Part shown: positions 16,167 to 24,434 of the stretch, in pieces
How positions within the stretch are numbered: the first letter of the stretch is position 1
Layout: every line of letters starts with the position of its first letter
Source of the DNA: Agrobacterium rubi TR3 = NBRC 13261
GTDB taxonomy: Bacteria > Pseudomonadota > Alphaproteobacteria > Rhizobiales > Rhizobiaceae
Reading direction: 5' to 3'
Length of the DNA: 52,489 nt
Assembly (NCBI RefSeq): GCF_000739935.1
Contig: NZ_BBJU01000018.1
Coordinates: 1-52,489 of the forward strand
Made by a program: the position numbers and the translations under genes
The notes under the pieces: generated by a model
What the model was told of the DNA's origin: nothing
The model's database searches: none
The model's input: only the letters and a program-made list of their open reading frames with translations

Positions 16167-17075
16167 TTACCGCGCCCTAAGCGCACCCGCAACCGTGTGA
16201 ATATGCGCAGCCCCGATGCCGCAGCAGCCGCCGATCATCGTCGCACCGGCATCGGCCCATTCGCAGGCGAAACGGGAATAGGCGTCGTCGGTCAGATCCG
16301 CGCGGGTGCCGTGCAGGCCTTCATTGGCGGCGGAATCGCCCTGTTCGCCCTCAAAAGCGTTGGCATAGACGCCGATATCGATGGCAACGCCCTTGTCCTT
16401 AAAGACGGAGGCGGCGGTTTCCACGGCGGATTTCATGACTTCCGGTTTGCTGCAGTTGAACAGCAGCGCGGCAGCGCCTGATCCGGCTGCCCATTCTGCC
16501 GCGGCGCGCACGGTTTCGCCGGAGCGAAGCTGCGGTTCGCCGCCATCCACCTGCGCAGCATCGTCATTCAGCGTGAAGGAGACCCAGAAGGGTTTGCCGG
16601 TCTCAGAAACGGCCTGACGCACCGCTTCGCCCTCGGCAATCAGGCTCAGCGTTTCGCCCAGCCAGACATCGACATGGGGAGCGAGGTTTTCCACGAGAAC
16701 CTTGAGGTAATCCTGCACGCGGGCTGCGTCGAAATTCTGTGGCTCATAGGAGCCGAAGATGGGTGGCAGGCCACCGGCGACGGTGACCTTGCGGCCTGAT
16801 GCATCCGCCGCCTCACGGGCCAGCTTGCCCGAAAGCGCAATCAGCGATGCGCCTTCGCTACGGAAGCGTCCCTCGCCGATGTGAAACGGCACCAGCGCAT
16901 AGGAATTGGTGGTGACGACATCGGCACCGGCCTCGATAAATTCCGCATGCACCTGGCGCACGATGTCTGGCGCGTCGATCAGCGCCAGGGCAGACCATTC
17001 CGGCTGCTTCAGTTGCGCACCCAGACGCTGCAATTCACGGCTCATGCCGCCGTCGAGAATACGGATATCGCCCAT
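16167..17075 (-). CDS. mmuM: Homocysteine S-methyltransferase
   Basis: A 302-residue protein that transfers a methyl group to homocysteine to make methionine, with S-methylmethionine or S-adenosylmethionine as typical donors. The three zinc-binding cysteines of the family are present: Cys208 in 'LLFNCSKPEV' and Cys284-Cys285 in 'GATMIGGCCGIGAAHI'. The N-terminal 'ILDGGMSRELQRLG' is the family's homocysteine-binding strand. There is no cobalamin or folate domain, so it is a stand-alone MmuM-like enzyme. It starts 20 bases after the stop of an ABC permease gene on the same strand, as the last gene of a five-gene run. The gene symbol follows the family and has not been verified for this organism. 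Confidence 0.88.
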   Translation of the reverse strand: MGDIRILDGGMSRELQRLGAQLKQPEWSALALIDAPDIVRQVHAEFIEAGADVVTTNSYALVPFHIGEGRFRSEGASLIALSGKLAREAADASGRKVTVAGGLPPIFGSYEPQNFDAARVQDYLKVLVENLAPHVDVWLGETLSLIAEGEAVRQAVSETGKPFWVSFTLNDDAAQVDGGEPQLRSGETVRAAAEWAAGSGAAALLFNCSKPEVMKSAVETAASVFKDKGVAIDIGVYANAFEGEQGDSAANEGLHGTRADLTDDAYSRFACEWADAGATMIGGCCGIGAAHIHTVAGALRAR

Positions 17076-17095
17076 GTGGAACTCCCTAGATAATG

Positions 17096-17785
17096 TTACC
17101 GCCGCTGCGGTACCTGCGCTTCGACAAAGCCGAAACAGCGCACGATGATGGCGGTGAGGATGAGATAGAAAATGGTGACGACGAACAGCGGCTCATAGAC
17201 CAGGAGCGTATCCTGTCGCACTTTGTAGGCCACGGCGTAGAGGTCCATGACGGTGACGGTAAAGGCGAGCGGCGTTGCCTTCAGCTGCATCACCACCTCG
17301 CCCGCAATGGTCGGCAGGGCGATGCGGATGGCGCGCGGCAGCCATATGCGGCGGATCAGTGTGAAACGGCTCATGCCGAATGCCCGGCCCGCCTCAAGCT
17401 CGCCCTTCGGCACCGCCAGCAGCGCGCCGCGCAGGACTTCGGCCTCATAGGCCGCATAGTTCAGCGTGAAACTGACGGCAGCAAAGAAGAAGCCTTCGCG
17501 CAACACCGGCCACATGAAGCTTTGCCGCAAACCGGGGATCATCGGCAGCAGAGAACCGACGCCGTAATAGAGCAGCCAAAGCTGGATGAGCAGCGGCGTG
17601 CCGCGAAAGAAGGTGCAATACCCTCGCGCCAGCACTCGCGTCACCCTGCCGCCGCTGACTTGCGCGAAGGCAAGGCCGATGGCCAGGATGAAGCCGAGGA
17701 CAACGGAGACCACGAGCAGAGCGACCGTCTGATAGGCACCGGATAAAAGCAGCGGCCAGTATTTTTCGAGCCAGGAGAAGTCCAT
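17096..17785 (-). CDS. Polar amino-acid ABC transporter permease (HisM type)
   Basis: A 229-residue inner-membrane permease with five helices. The cytoplasmic coupling loop 'ELEAGRAFGMSRFTLIRRIW' is the EAA motif that contacts the ATPase. The N-terminal half 'YCTFFRGTPLLIQLWLLYYG' is characteristic of the HisMQ family for polar amino acids and opines. It pairs with the preceding permease gene (nine bases apart) to form the membrane channel. Fourth in a five-gene run ending in a homocysteine S-methyltransferase. Confidence 0.9.
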   Translation of the reverse strand: MDFSWLEKYWPLLLSGAYQTVALLVVSVVLGFILAIGLAFAQVSGGRVTRVLARGYCTFFRGTPLLIQLWLLYYGVGSLLPMIPGLRQSFMWPVLREGFFFAAVSFTLNYAAYEAEVLRGALLAVPKGELEAGRAFGMSRFTLIRRIWLPRAIRIALPTIAGEVVMQLKATPLAFTVTVMDLYAVAYKVRQDTLLVYEPLFVVTIFYLILTAIIVRCFGFVEAQVPQRR

Positions 17786-17794
17786 GATCTTCCC

Positions 17795-18517
17795 CTAACC
17801 CAGAGCCGGTTGGCCGCGCCGCACCCGGCGTTCGATCAACGAAAAGACGAGATTGGAGACGAGCGTAATCGCCAGATACAACAGCGCCGCCGCCATGAAG
17901 AACAGGAAATACTGCTTGGTGCTGGCCCCGGCCAAACGTGTCGCCAGCGCCAGTTCCTGATAACCGACGACGGCCACCAGCGCGCTGTCCTTGGTCACCG
18001 CGAGCCAGAGGTTCGCCAGCCCCGGCAGCGCATTGGGAATGAGTGCGGGCAACACAACACGGCGGAAGCGAAGAAATGGCGACATGCCAAAGGCCCGCGC
18101 CGCTTCGATCTGACCACCCGGAATGGCAAGGATTGCGCCGCGCAGAACCTCGGTCATATAGGCGCCCTGCACGAAGCCGAGAACGGCAATGGCCGCGACG
18201 AAACCGTTGATTTCCAAGGGCGGCATTCCGGCCCATTGCAGCAGCCGGTTCAGGCCATCGGTGCCTGCATAGTAGAGCCCGACAATCAGAATGAGTTCCG
18301 GCACGGCCCGGATCATCGTGGTGTAGAAACTCAGCACCACACCCAGCGCCCTGTTGTCGGAAAGCTTGCCCAACGCACCGGCCATTCCGATGACGATACC
18401 TATGAGATAGGCACCGGCAGAAATGGCAAGCGTGGAAACGGCACCGGTCAACAGCGTACCGCCCCATCCCGGAGGATAGGGCGACAGAAGTTGAACCATG
18501 GTTTCAATGCTTGCCAT
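17795..18517 (-). CDS. Polar amino-acid ABC transporter permease (HisQ type)
   Basis: A 240-residue permease with five to six membrane helices and the EAA coupling loop 'GQIEAARAFGMSPFLRFRRV'. 'YTTMIRAVPELILIVGLYY' is the family's N-terminal signature. The ATG at 18517 is preferred over the TTG one codon upstream. It begins 15 bases after the binding-protein gene stop and precedes the second permease. Together they would form a heterodimeric pore as in His/Arg/opine transporters. Confidence 0.9.
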   Translation of the reverse strand: MASIETMVQLLSPYPPGWGGTLLTGAVSTLAISAGAYLIGIVIGMAGALGKLSDNRALGVVLSFYTTMIRAVPELILIVGLYYAGTDGLNRLLQWAGMPPLEINGFVAAIAVLGFVQGAYMTEVLRGAILAIPGGQIEAARAFGMSPFLRFRRVVLPALIPNALPGLANLWLAVTKDSALVAVVGYQELALATRLAGASTKQYFLFFMAAALLYLAITLVSNLVFSLIERRVRRGQPALG

Positions 18518-18532
18518 CAACTCGACCGAGAC

Positions 18533-19306
18533 TTACTTCGCGCCGTAGATGTCGAAGGTGAAGTATTTCTTGGTGATCTCGTCATATTTGCCGCTGGCAC
18601 GAACGGCAGCCAGTGCTGTGTTCAGCTTCTGCTTCAGCTCGGTGTCGTCCTTGCGCAGACCGCCTGATACTCCCAGACCCAGGATTTCCTTGTCATCGGC
18701 CACATTGCCAGCGTCCGCGCAGCAATCCTTGCCCGCATCGCTCTTCAGGAAGGCATCGAGAACAAGCGAATCACCGAAGACGTAGTCGATACGACCGGCA
18801 GCCAAATCCTGAAAGGCTTCGTCCAGCGTCTGGTAGGTCTTCTCGTCGGCCGCATCCTTGAAATACTTGGCATAATAGGCCGACTGGATGGTCGAGACCT
18901 GAATGCCAATCGTCTTGCCCTTCACGTCTTCCGCCGTAGCACCTGGCTTGCCGTCCTTGGCACCGATCAGCTTGCTCGGGGTGTTGTAGTATTTATCGGT
19001 GAAGGTAATGACCTTCTGGCGCTCTTGCGTATTGGACATGGACGACCAGATGACGTCGAACTTCTTGGCCTCGAGTGCCGGAATAAGCCCATCCCAGGAC
19101 AGCTCAACGATGGAGCATTTTTCCTTCATTTCCGCGCAGACGGCGTCCATCAGGTCGATTTCCCAGCCCTGCCATTTGCCGGATGCATCCTTGGCGAAGA
19201 ATGGCGGGTAGGATTCGTTCATGATGCCGAAGCGCACATCGGCGCTGGCGGTGAAGGCAGACAGCGCGAATGCCGATCCGGCAAGCAACGTGGCGAACAG
19301 TTTCAT
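18533..19306 (-). CDS. Periplasmic amino-acid-binding protein of ABC transporter
   Basis: A 257-residue exported binding protein with a clear signal peptide (MKLFATLLAGSAFALSAFTA, cleaved after ASA). The mature part is of the HisJ/lysine-arginine-ornithine type (SBP family 3): 'FGIMNESYPPFFAKDASGKW', 'GWEIDLMDAVCAEM' and 'DVIWSSMSNTQERQKVITFT' line the ligand cleft; the last carries the Arg that usually binds the ligand carboxylate. Four cysteines (two close together at 'DCCADAG') are unusual for the family and may form disulfides. Ligand not determined; the neighbouring methyltransferase suggests S-methylmethionine or another sulfur amino acid. Confidence 0.9.
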   Translation of the reverse strand: MKLFATLLAGSAFALSAFTASADVRFGIMNESYPPFFAKDASGKWQGWEIDLMDAVCAEMKEKCSIVELSWDGLIPALEAKKFDVIWSSMSNTQERQKVITFTDKYYNTPSKLIGAKDGKPGATAEDVKGKTIGIQVSTIQSAYYAKYFKDAADEKTYQTLDEAFQDLAAGRIDYVFGDSLVLDAFLKSDAGKDCCADAGNVADDKEILGLGVSGGLRKDDTELKQKLNTALAAVRASGKYDEITKKYFTFDIYGAK

Positions 19307-19337
19307 GGAAAATCTCTCCGGTTAAAACGATGATAAA

Positions 19338-20117
19338 TCAGTTGGCGATGGCGCCGGTAAAGTCTCGGGTGCGGGTGCTGATCGGGTTTCCGAACACCTG
19401 ATCCGGCGTCCCCTCCTCTTCCACGCGGCCCTGATGCAGAAACATGACGTGGTTGGACACATCGCGCGCGAAACGCATCTCATGCGTCACAAGCAACATG
19501 GTGCGGCCCTCTTCGGCCAGATCGCGGATCACCTTCAGCACCTCGCCCACCAGTTCCGGGTCGAGCGCGGAAGTCGGTTCATCAAACAGCATCACGGCGG
19601 GTTCGACGCAGAGCGCACGCGCAATCGCCGCACGCTGCTGCTGGCCGCCGGAGAGGAACGCCGGATAGGCGTCCTTCTTGTCGTAAAGGCCAACCTTGTT
19701 GAGCAGCGCTTCCGCCTTCTCGATCGCATCCTGCCGCTTCACGCCCATCACATGCACGGGTGCTTCGACGATGTTTTCCAGCACCGTGCGGTGGGACCAG
19801 AGATTGAAGTTCTGAAACACCATGCCAAGCCCGGTGCGCAGGCGTTCCACCTGCCGCCAGCTTTTCGGCACGGCCTTGCCATCACGACCGATCTTGACGG
19901 AGACTTCCTCGCCATTGACAGTCACGCGGCCACGGTCGGGCATTTCGAGAAAGTTGACGCAGCGCAGAAACGTGCTTTTGCCGGAGCCGGAGGAGCCGAT
20001 GATCGAGATCACGTCACCCTTGCGGGCGTTCAGCGAAATGCCTTTGAGAACCTTATGCGTACCAAAGCTCTTGTGGATGTCCTCCACCGCCAAAGCGTAA
20101 CCGCCTTCAATACTCAT
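19338..20117 (-). CDS. ABC transporter ATPase, polar amino-acid type
   Basis: A 259-residue ATPase of the HisP/GlnQ group. Walker A 'IIGSSGSGKSTFLR', signature 'LSGGQQQRAAIARAL', Walker B 'VMLFDEPTSALDPELV' and switch His in 'LLVTHEMRFARD' are all present. The insert 'SVKIGRDGKAVPKSWRQVER' before the Q-loop is typical of histidine/octopine-type ATPases. The ATG at 20117 is preferred over a TTG one codon earlier. It is the first gene of the run ATPase - binding protein - permease - permease - homocysteine methyltransferase, all on the minus strand with 9-31 base gaps. Confidence 0.92.
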   Translation of the reverse strand: MSIEGGYALAVEDIHKSFGTHKVLKGISLNARKGDVISIIGSSGSGKSTFLRCVNFLEMPDRGRVTVNGEEVSVKIGRDGKAVPKSWRQVERLRTGLGMVFQNFNLWSHRTVLENIVEAPVHVMGVKRQDAIEKAEALLNKVGLYDKKDAYPAFLSGGQQQRAAIARALCVEPAVMLFDEPTSALDPELVGEVLKVIRDLAEEGRTMLLVTHEMRFARDVSNHVMFLHQGRVEEEGTPDQVFGNPISTRTRDFTGAIAN

Positions 20118-20255
20118 CAACGGGTCCCGACTGTCCTTGTTGCGGATGGATACTTATAGAAGCAAACGAAAAATACCGTGCAATAAACGGCTCTATTGCA
20201 CATCCGCGGTGAAAAATCATTCCACGGGAAAGATTTCAAGGAAAATCGTCAATCG

Positions 20256-20279
20256 ATCCTCGGCCCTAGAGCCGAGGAT
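20256..20279 (-). terminator. Hairpin downstream of uppP
   Basis: Perfect 9-bp stem ATCCTCGGC (20256-20264) / GCCGAGGAT (20271-20279), loop of six, 24 bases after the uppP stop on the minus strand. The following minus-strand sequence has only a short T-run (GATTTTCC), so termination strength is uncertain. Confidence 0.5.
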
Positions 20280-20303
20280 AGGACATGGCCGCGTCCTCGC
20301 TAC

Positions 20304-21140
20304 TTACGCCGCGCTGATCACGCCGGTGGAGAGCAATACCAGAAGCAACACGCCCAGACCCACGCGGTACCAGACGAACGGCATGTAGCTTTTGCTCGAT
20401 ACCAGCTTCAGGAAGCCGACGATGACGGCATATCCGACGATGAAGGAGATCAGCGTGGCCAGTGCTGTGGGACCCCAGCCCACCGGGTTAACTTGGCCGA
20501 TGCTCTTGTAGAGCTGGTAGAAGCCGGAACCGAACACGGCGGGGACGGCGAGAAGAAAGGAATAGCGTGCTGCCGCTTCGCGTGTATAGCCGAGCAGCAG
20601 GCCCGCCGTAATCGTGCCGCCGGAGCGGGACACGCCGGGGATCAGCGCCATGGCCTGTGCGAAACCGAACAGAATGCCATCGCGCCAGATGAGCTTGTTC
20701 AGCGGGTATTTCTTCTTGCCGATCTTATCCGCATAACCAAGGATGATGCCGAAGACGATCAGCATGACGGCGGTGATGTAGAGATTGCGCAGCGAGGTTT
20801 CGATCGCATCCTTGAACAGCAGGCCCAAGAGCACGATCGGAACTGAGCCGATGATGATGAGCCAGCCCATGCGGGCATCCGCAGCATCGTAGCTGCCGCC
20901 AAGGCGCAGGTTCTGGCGAAGCCACGCCATGGCAATGCGCATGATGTCGGACCAGAAATAGACCAGAACCGCCAGTTCGGTACCGATCTGAATAATGGCG
21001 GTAAAGGCAGCGCCCGGGTCTTCACCCGTTCCCAGAAACTCCCCGGCGATCCGCAGATGCGCGCTGGAAGAAATCGGCAAAAATTCCGTAAGACCTTGAA
21101 TAAAACCGAGAATCGCGGCCTCGATCCAACCAATACCCAT
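20304..21140 (-). CDS. uppP: Undecaprenyl-diphosphatase (BacA family)
   Basis: A 278-residue, very hydrophobic inner-membrane enzyme that removes phosphate from undecaprenyl diphosphate, regenerating the lipid carrier for peptidoglycan and polysaccharide synthesis. Both family signatures are intact: '[18 protein letters not shown]' (residues 12-29, with catalytic Glu19 and Ser residues) and '[20 protein letters not shown]' near residue 170 with the catalytic Arg. Length is normal. The gene is monocistronic, with a hairpin after it. Confidence 0.95.
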   Translation of the reverse strand: MGIGWIEAAILGFIQGLTEFLPISSSAHLRIAGEFLGTGEDPGAAFTAIIQIGTELAVLVYFWSDIMRIAMAWLRQNLRLGGSYDAADARMGWLIIIGSVPIVLLGLLFKDAIETSLRNLYITAVMLIVFGIILGYADKIGKKKYPLNKLIWRDGILFGFAQAMALIPGVSRSGGTITAGLLLGYTREAAARYSFLLAVPAVFGSGFYQLYKSIGQVNPVGWGPTALATLISFIVGYAVIVGFLKLVSSKSYMPFVWYRVGLGVLLLVLLSTGVISAA

Positions 21141-21285
21141 GCTTGTCGTCCCTGACTGAGAATCACTGCCGCGACGCTATGAAGCAATCCGGGCAGATCA
21201 ATGTTGCGGTGCAAAATTTATTTCTGCGCAAAAAAGTCCTGAAATCCGTAAAGCTGCCAATCGATGCGCGCAATAGGCCGCCTTG

Positions 21286-21687
21286 TTATTCGGCGGCCGC
21301 CAGCGGCTCGATGATATCAGTGGGAGATGTCACACGCTTTTCGCCATCCTTGCAGACCACGTACGCATCACCCCAAGCTTTCAGGGCTGAGATCACCGGT
21401 TGCAGGGTGAGGCCAAGCGGCGTCAGCGTATAATCCACGCGCGGCGGCACCACGGCAAAGACCTTGCGGGAAATCAGCCCGGCCTCTTCCAGCTCGCGCA
21501 ACTGCTTGGTCAGCATGCGCTGCGTGATGCTTGGAATATGGCGGCGCAACGCGTTGAAGCGCAACGTGCCCTCATTCATAAGGCGGTACAGGATCACGCC
21601 TTTCCATTTTCCATCCAGAAAACTCAGCGTTGACTCCACCGGACAGCCGGGAAAATTTCCGATCAATTTGGCGCGGGGTCGGGACAT
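21286..21687 (-). CDS. HxlR-family transcriptional regulator
   Basis: A 133-residue winged-helix protein beginning MSRPRAKLIGNFPGCPVEST. The sequence from 'DGKWKGVILYRLMNEGTLRF' to 'IPSITQRMLTKQLRELEEAG' is the classic HxlR domain, and the conserved cysteine near the N-terminus (Cys15) is often the redox or electrophile sensor in this family. The start at 21687 is chosen because sequence upstream would overlap the promoter. It faces a quinone-oxidoreductase-like gene, as HxlR regulators of the YodB/QorR kind commonly do; control of that gene by thiol-reactive compounds is a reasonable inference. Confidence 0.88.
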   Translation of the reverse strand: MSRPRAKLIGNFPGCPVESTLSFLDGKWKGVILYRLMNEGTLRFNALRRHIPSITQRMLTKQLRELEEAGLISRKVFAVVPPRVDYTLTPLGLTLQPVISALKAWGDAYVVCKDGEKRVTSPTDIIEPLAAAE

Positions 21688-21697
21688 CACAGTATCC

Positions 21698-21719
21698 TTT
21701 TTGTACGTATATACAAAAA
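21698..21719. promoter_or_regulatory. Palindromic operator between HxlR gene and oxidoreductase gene
   Basis: TTTTTGTA (21698-21705) and TACAAAAA (21712-21719) are perfect 8-bp inverted repeats, with a six-base centre that is itself nearly symmetric (CGTATA). It lies eleven bases upstream of the regulator start and about 70 bases before the oxidoreductase start. The position and symmetry suit an HxlR dimer controlling both divergent genes. Confidence 0.65.
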
Positions 21720-21790
21720 ATGTGCATTCTTGCAGGTCTCGCCCATATCTATCAAATAGAGGCGACAGCAACAAGCAAAGGAGAAACGCC

Positions 21791-22807
21791 ATGCGTGCTA
21801 TTGGTTACAAACAGGCAAAACCCGTGACGGACGCAGACGCGCTGATCGACTTCGATTTGCCCGTGCCAGAGGCCAAGGGGCGCAATCTTCTGGTCGAGGT
21901 CAAAGCCGTCTCCGTCAATCCTGTCGACACGAAGGTGCGCCGCAACCAGCCGCCGGAAAATGGTGGGACGCGTGTTCTGGGCTTCGATGCTTCGGGCATC
22001 GTCAAAGCGGTCGGCGAAGGTGCCACCCTGTTCAAGCCGGGTGACGAGGTGTTTTACGCCGGTGCCATCAACCGCCCCGGTTCCAACAGCGAATTTCATC
22101 TGGTCGATGAACGCATCGTCGGCACCAAACCCAAAAGCCTCAGCTTCGAGGAGGCCGCTGCCCTGCCGCTTACCGCGATTACCGCTTATGAGGCGCTGTT
22201 TGATCGGCTGAAGGTGAAAGACCCTGTGCCCGGCTCGGCCAACGCCATCGTCATCATCGGTGGTGCAGGCGGCGTCGGCTCCATCGCCATCCAGTTGGCA
22301 CGCCAACTGACCGACCTCACCGTCATCGCCACGGCCTCACGCCCGGAAACCAAGGAATGGGCCAAATCACTCGGCGCACATCACGTCATCGATCACAGCC
22401 AGCCGCTTGCCCCACAGGTCGAAGCGCTCGGCCTCGGCGCACCTGCTTTCGTCTTTTCCACCACGCAAAGCGATCTCCACGCCGCCGACAGCATCGCCCT
22501 CATCGCGCCGCAGGGACGGTTCGCGCTGATCGATGATCCCGCCAATGGCTTCGATGCCATGCCCTTCAAGCGCAAAGCCATCTCCATCCACTGGGAGATG
22601 ATGTTCACCCGCCCGGTCTTCGAAACAGTCGATATTCTCGAGCAGCACAAGCTGCTGAACCACGTGGCCGAACTGGTAGATGCGGGCAAGATCAAGACAA
22701 CGATGACCGAGGTTTTCGGCACCATCAACGCCGCCAACCTCATCAAGGCGCATGCGTTAATCGAGAGTGGGACTGCAAAGGGCAAGATTGTGCTTTCGGG
22801 GTTTTGA
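21791..22807 (+). CDS. Zinc-independent quinone oxidoreductase-like alcohol dehydrogenase family protein
   Basis: A 338-residue MDR protein. It has the GroES-like N-terminal domain and an NAD(P)-binding Rossmann domain with 'AIVIIGGAGGVGSIAIQLAR'. The catalytic-zinc ligands of true alcohol dehydrogenases are absent, and the sequence 'VLGFDASGIVKAVGEGATLF' fits the quinone-reductase-like 'zinc-binding alcohol dehydrogenase family' group. The start at 21791 has AAAGGAG nine bases upstream and is decisive. Probably induced when the divergent HxlR repressor reacts with quinones or other electrophiles (inference). Confidence 0.87.
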   Translation: MRAIGYKQAKPVTDADALIDFDLPVPEAKGRNLLVEVKAVSVNPVDTKVRRNQPPENGGTRVLGFDASGIVKAVGEGATLFKPGDEVFYAGAINRPGSNSEFHLVDERIVGTKPKSLSFEEAAALPLTAITAYEALFDRLKVKDPVPGSANAIVIIGGAGGVGSIAIQLARQLTDLTVIATASRPETKEWAKSLGAHHVIDHSQPLAPQVEALGLGAPAFVFSTTQSDLHAADSIALIAPQGRFALIDDPANGFDAMPFKRKAISIHWEMMFTRPVFETVDILEQHKLLNHVAELVDAGKIKTTMTEVFGTINAANLIKAHALIESGTAKGKIVLSGF

Positions 22808-22883
22808 ACCTCACAGGGTGCCGCACAACCCCTCACCTGAAAAATCTATGACTTAGCTTCCAGCTCAGATCATGATTTTTCTT

Positions 22884-22995
22884 CCTCTCCCACAGGGGGA
22901 GAGGTAATCCGCAGCGGCGCGGCCATTTTATCTCTCCCCTTGTGGGAGAGAAAGCGATTTCAACACCTTAAGCTTGCTTAAGTGTTAGAAATCGC
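22884..22995. repeat. Composite palindromic intergenic repeat
   Basis: Three stems in a row: CCTCTCCC (22884-22891) / GGGAGAGG (22897-22904); TCTCTCCC (22931-22938) / GGGAGAGA (22944-22951); and a 20-base imperfect arm GCGATTTCAACACCTTAAGC (22954-22973) facing the arm at 22976-22995. The two small stems share their CTCTCCC/GGGAGAG core. The layout is that of dispersed palindromic repeats in Rhizobiaceae genomes; it sits between two convergent genes and may also end transcription. Confidence 0.75.
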
Positions 22996-23017
22996 AAGTG
23001 AGGAGTTGCGCTCCACC

Positions 23018-23764
23018 TCAATCCTCGTCCGGATCCTCCGGGCAAGGCCATTCCGTCGGCGTCGTCAGCCCTTGCGGCAATTTGGTCTTGGCATCACCGC
23101 AGGCGATGTCGATCTGCTTCTGGTCGATACCCGTGGCCGTGGAGAGGTCCAACCCTTCGATGCGGGTCAGCAGCAGAAACGCGTTTTCGAAATCGATCGG
23201 CCCGGTGAAAGTCGCGCCTTCGAAGCGGGCGCGCGACAGGTTGGCCATGGTGAATTTCGTGCCGGTCAGCATAGCACCTTCGAAATCCGCCCGGCCAAGT
23301 TCAGCCTTGGTGAAATTCGTGTTGACCAGCTTGGCGTTCTGGAAATTGGCGCGCTGCATTTCGGCATTGTCGAAGCGAGCATTTTCGGCGTTGGCATCGC
23401 TGAAATCGCTGCGGTAAGCCTCGACCTTTGTCATGTTGCTATCCTGCAATTGCGAGGATGCAAGCGACGAGCGGATGAGCTTTGCTTTTTCCATATTGGC
23501 CTTGTTGAAGGACGAGCCGCGCAGGTCGGTATAGGTGAAATCCGTCCCCCGCAGGTCGGCGCCATCCAGAACACTGCCGCCCAGCATCAGCAGGCGCTTG
23601 TTGCACTCGCGCCAATCGACCTCGGCACTGGCTTCGGCGCGGCAGCTTGCTGCCTGGCTGTGCGCGGCGGGCATCATCACGCCGGCAAACACCGTCAAAG
23701 CCAAGCTGCACATAAGGCGCGGCCTGCGCAGCGAAAGAGGTCCATCTGCCAGTATCTTCATCAT
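23018..23764 (-). CDS. Exported pentapeptide-repeat protein
   Basis: A 248-residue protein with an N-terminal signal sequence (a positive stretch LSLRRPR, then a hydrophobic core ending in AHSQA). About 100-130 residues of pentapeptide repeats A(D/N)LxX follow: for example LDGADLRGTDFTYTDLRGSS, NAENARFDNAEMQRANFQNA and FTKAELGRADFEGAMLTGTK. These fold as a right-handed quadrilateral beta-helix. The tail contains two cysteines (ACGDAK, WPCPED) besides two in 'SCRAEA...RECNK', so disulfides in the periplasm are likely. The start at 23764 is preferred because GGGAG lies just upstream. Function unknown. Confidence 0.82.
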   Translation of the reverse strand: MMKILADGPLSLRRPRLMCSLALTVFAGVMMPAAHSQAASCRAEASAEVDWRECNKRLLMLGGSVLDGADLRGTDFTYTDLRGSSFNKANMEKAKLIRSSLASSQLQDSNMTKVEAYRSDFSDANAENARFDNAEMQRANFQNAKLVNTNFTKAELGRADFEGAMLTGTKFTMANLSRARFEGATFTGPIDFENAFLLLTRIEGLDLSTATGIDQKQIDIACGDAKTKLPQGLTTPTEWPCPEDPDED

Positions 23765-23918
23765 CTGCTCCCACACCGACCTTGCAACCGTATCCATCGA
23801 CACGGGTCGGCATCCTCCCATACAGGTATGACATCATCGTTCATCCTGCAAATACCAAACTTGAAGCCCATGCTCTTGGTCAAGATCAACACCGCACTTT
23901 TTCTTGGAAAGAACGGTA

Positions 23919-24434
23919 TCAGACCTTGTGCCTCTGGCTCGATATCAAAGCCCAGCGTTCATGATCGCACCACACGCCGCCGATTTGAAGGTAGGATGGA
24001 GAGTAACCCTCTTTTGTAAAGCCGATACGGCGCACGAGATTGATGGAGGCCTTATTTTCGGGCTGAATATTGGCCTCGAGTCGATGCAGGCCAAGCTCAT
24101 CGAAGGCGTGATGGGTCACCTGCCGCAGCGCCTCGGACATCAGCCCGCGACGGGCAAAATCCACCATGCCGTAATAACCGAGATAGGTGCTGCGAAACAC
24201 ACCCCAGACGATCTGCGTCAGGTTGAACACACCGACGATGCCGCGGCTATCACCATCGCGCGCAACGAACGCCGCACTCGGGCCGGTCAGCAACTGCCCG
24301 AACCAGGCATCGAAGCCACTCATATCAGTAAAAGGCTGGACCCACGGCGCGTGATAGTCGCGGCTGCGGATATTCGCCTCAATGATATCCTGCGCGTCCG
24401 AGCGCTTGACGGGGTGGATCGAAACTTCGGTCAT
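23919..24434 (-). CDS. GNAT acetyltransferase, RimJ/RimL type
   Basis: A 171-residue GNAT-fold protein. The core reads 'YLGYYGMVDFARRGLMSEAL' (acetyl-CoA loop, where the family has Q/RxxGxG/A) and 'LGLHRLEANIQPENKASINL' then 'RIGFTKEGYSP', the hallmark of the RimJ/RimL group that acetylates protein N-termini or small amines. Substrate unknown. It overlaps the upstream GNAT gene by four bases (ATGA), so the two are translationally coupled. Confidence 0.88.
   Translation of the reverse strand: MTEVSIHPVKRSDAQDIIEANIRSRDYHAPWVQPFTDMSGFDAWFGQLLTGPSAAFVARDGDSRGIVGVFNLTQIVWGVFRSTYLGYYGMVDFARRGLMSEALRQVTHHAFDELGLHRLEANIQPENKASINLVRRIGFTKEGYSPSYLQIGGVWCDHERWALISSQRHKV

Noticed and set aside
22884..22995. 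CRISPR array
   Set aside because: The repeated CTCTCCC stems are palindromic, only two in number and unevenly spaced, with no spacer-like regularity and no cas gene nearby.
22982..24019. A 345-codon plus-strand frame across the pentapeptide-repeat gene
   Set aside because: The apparent repeats in this frame are the reverse reading of the pentapeptide repeats; the minus-strand gene has a signal peptide and a proper start.
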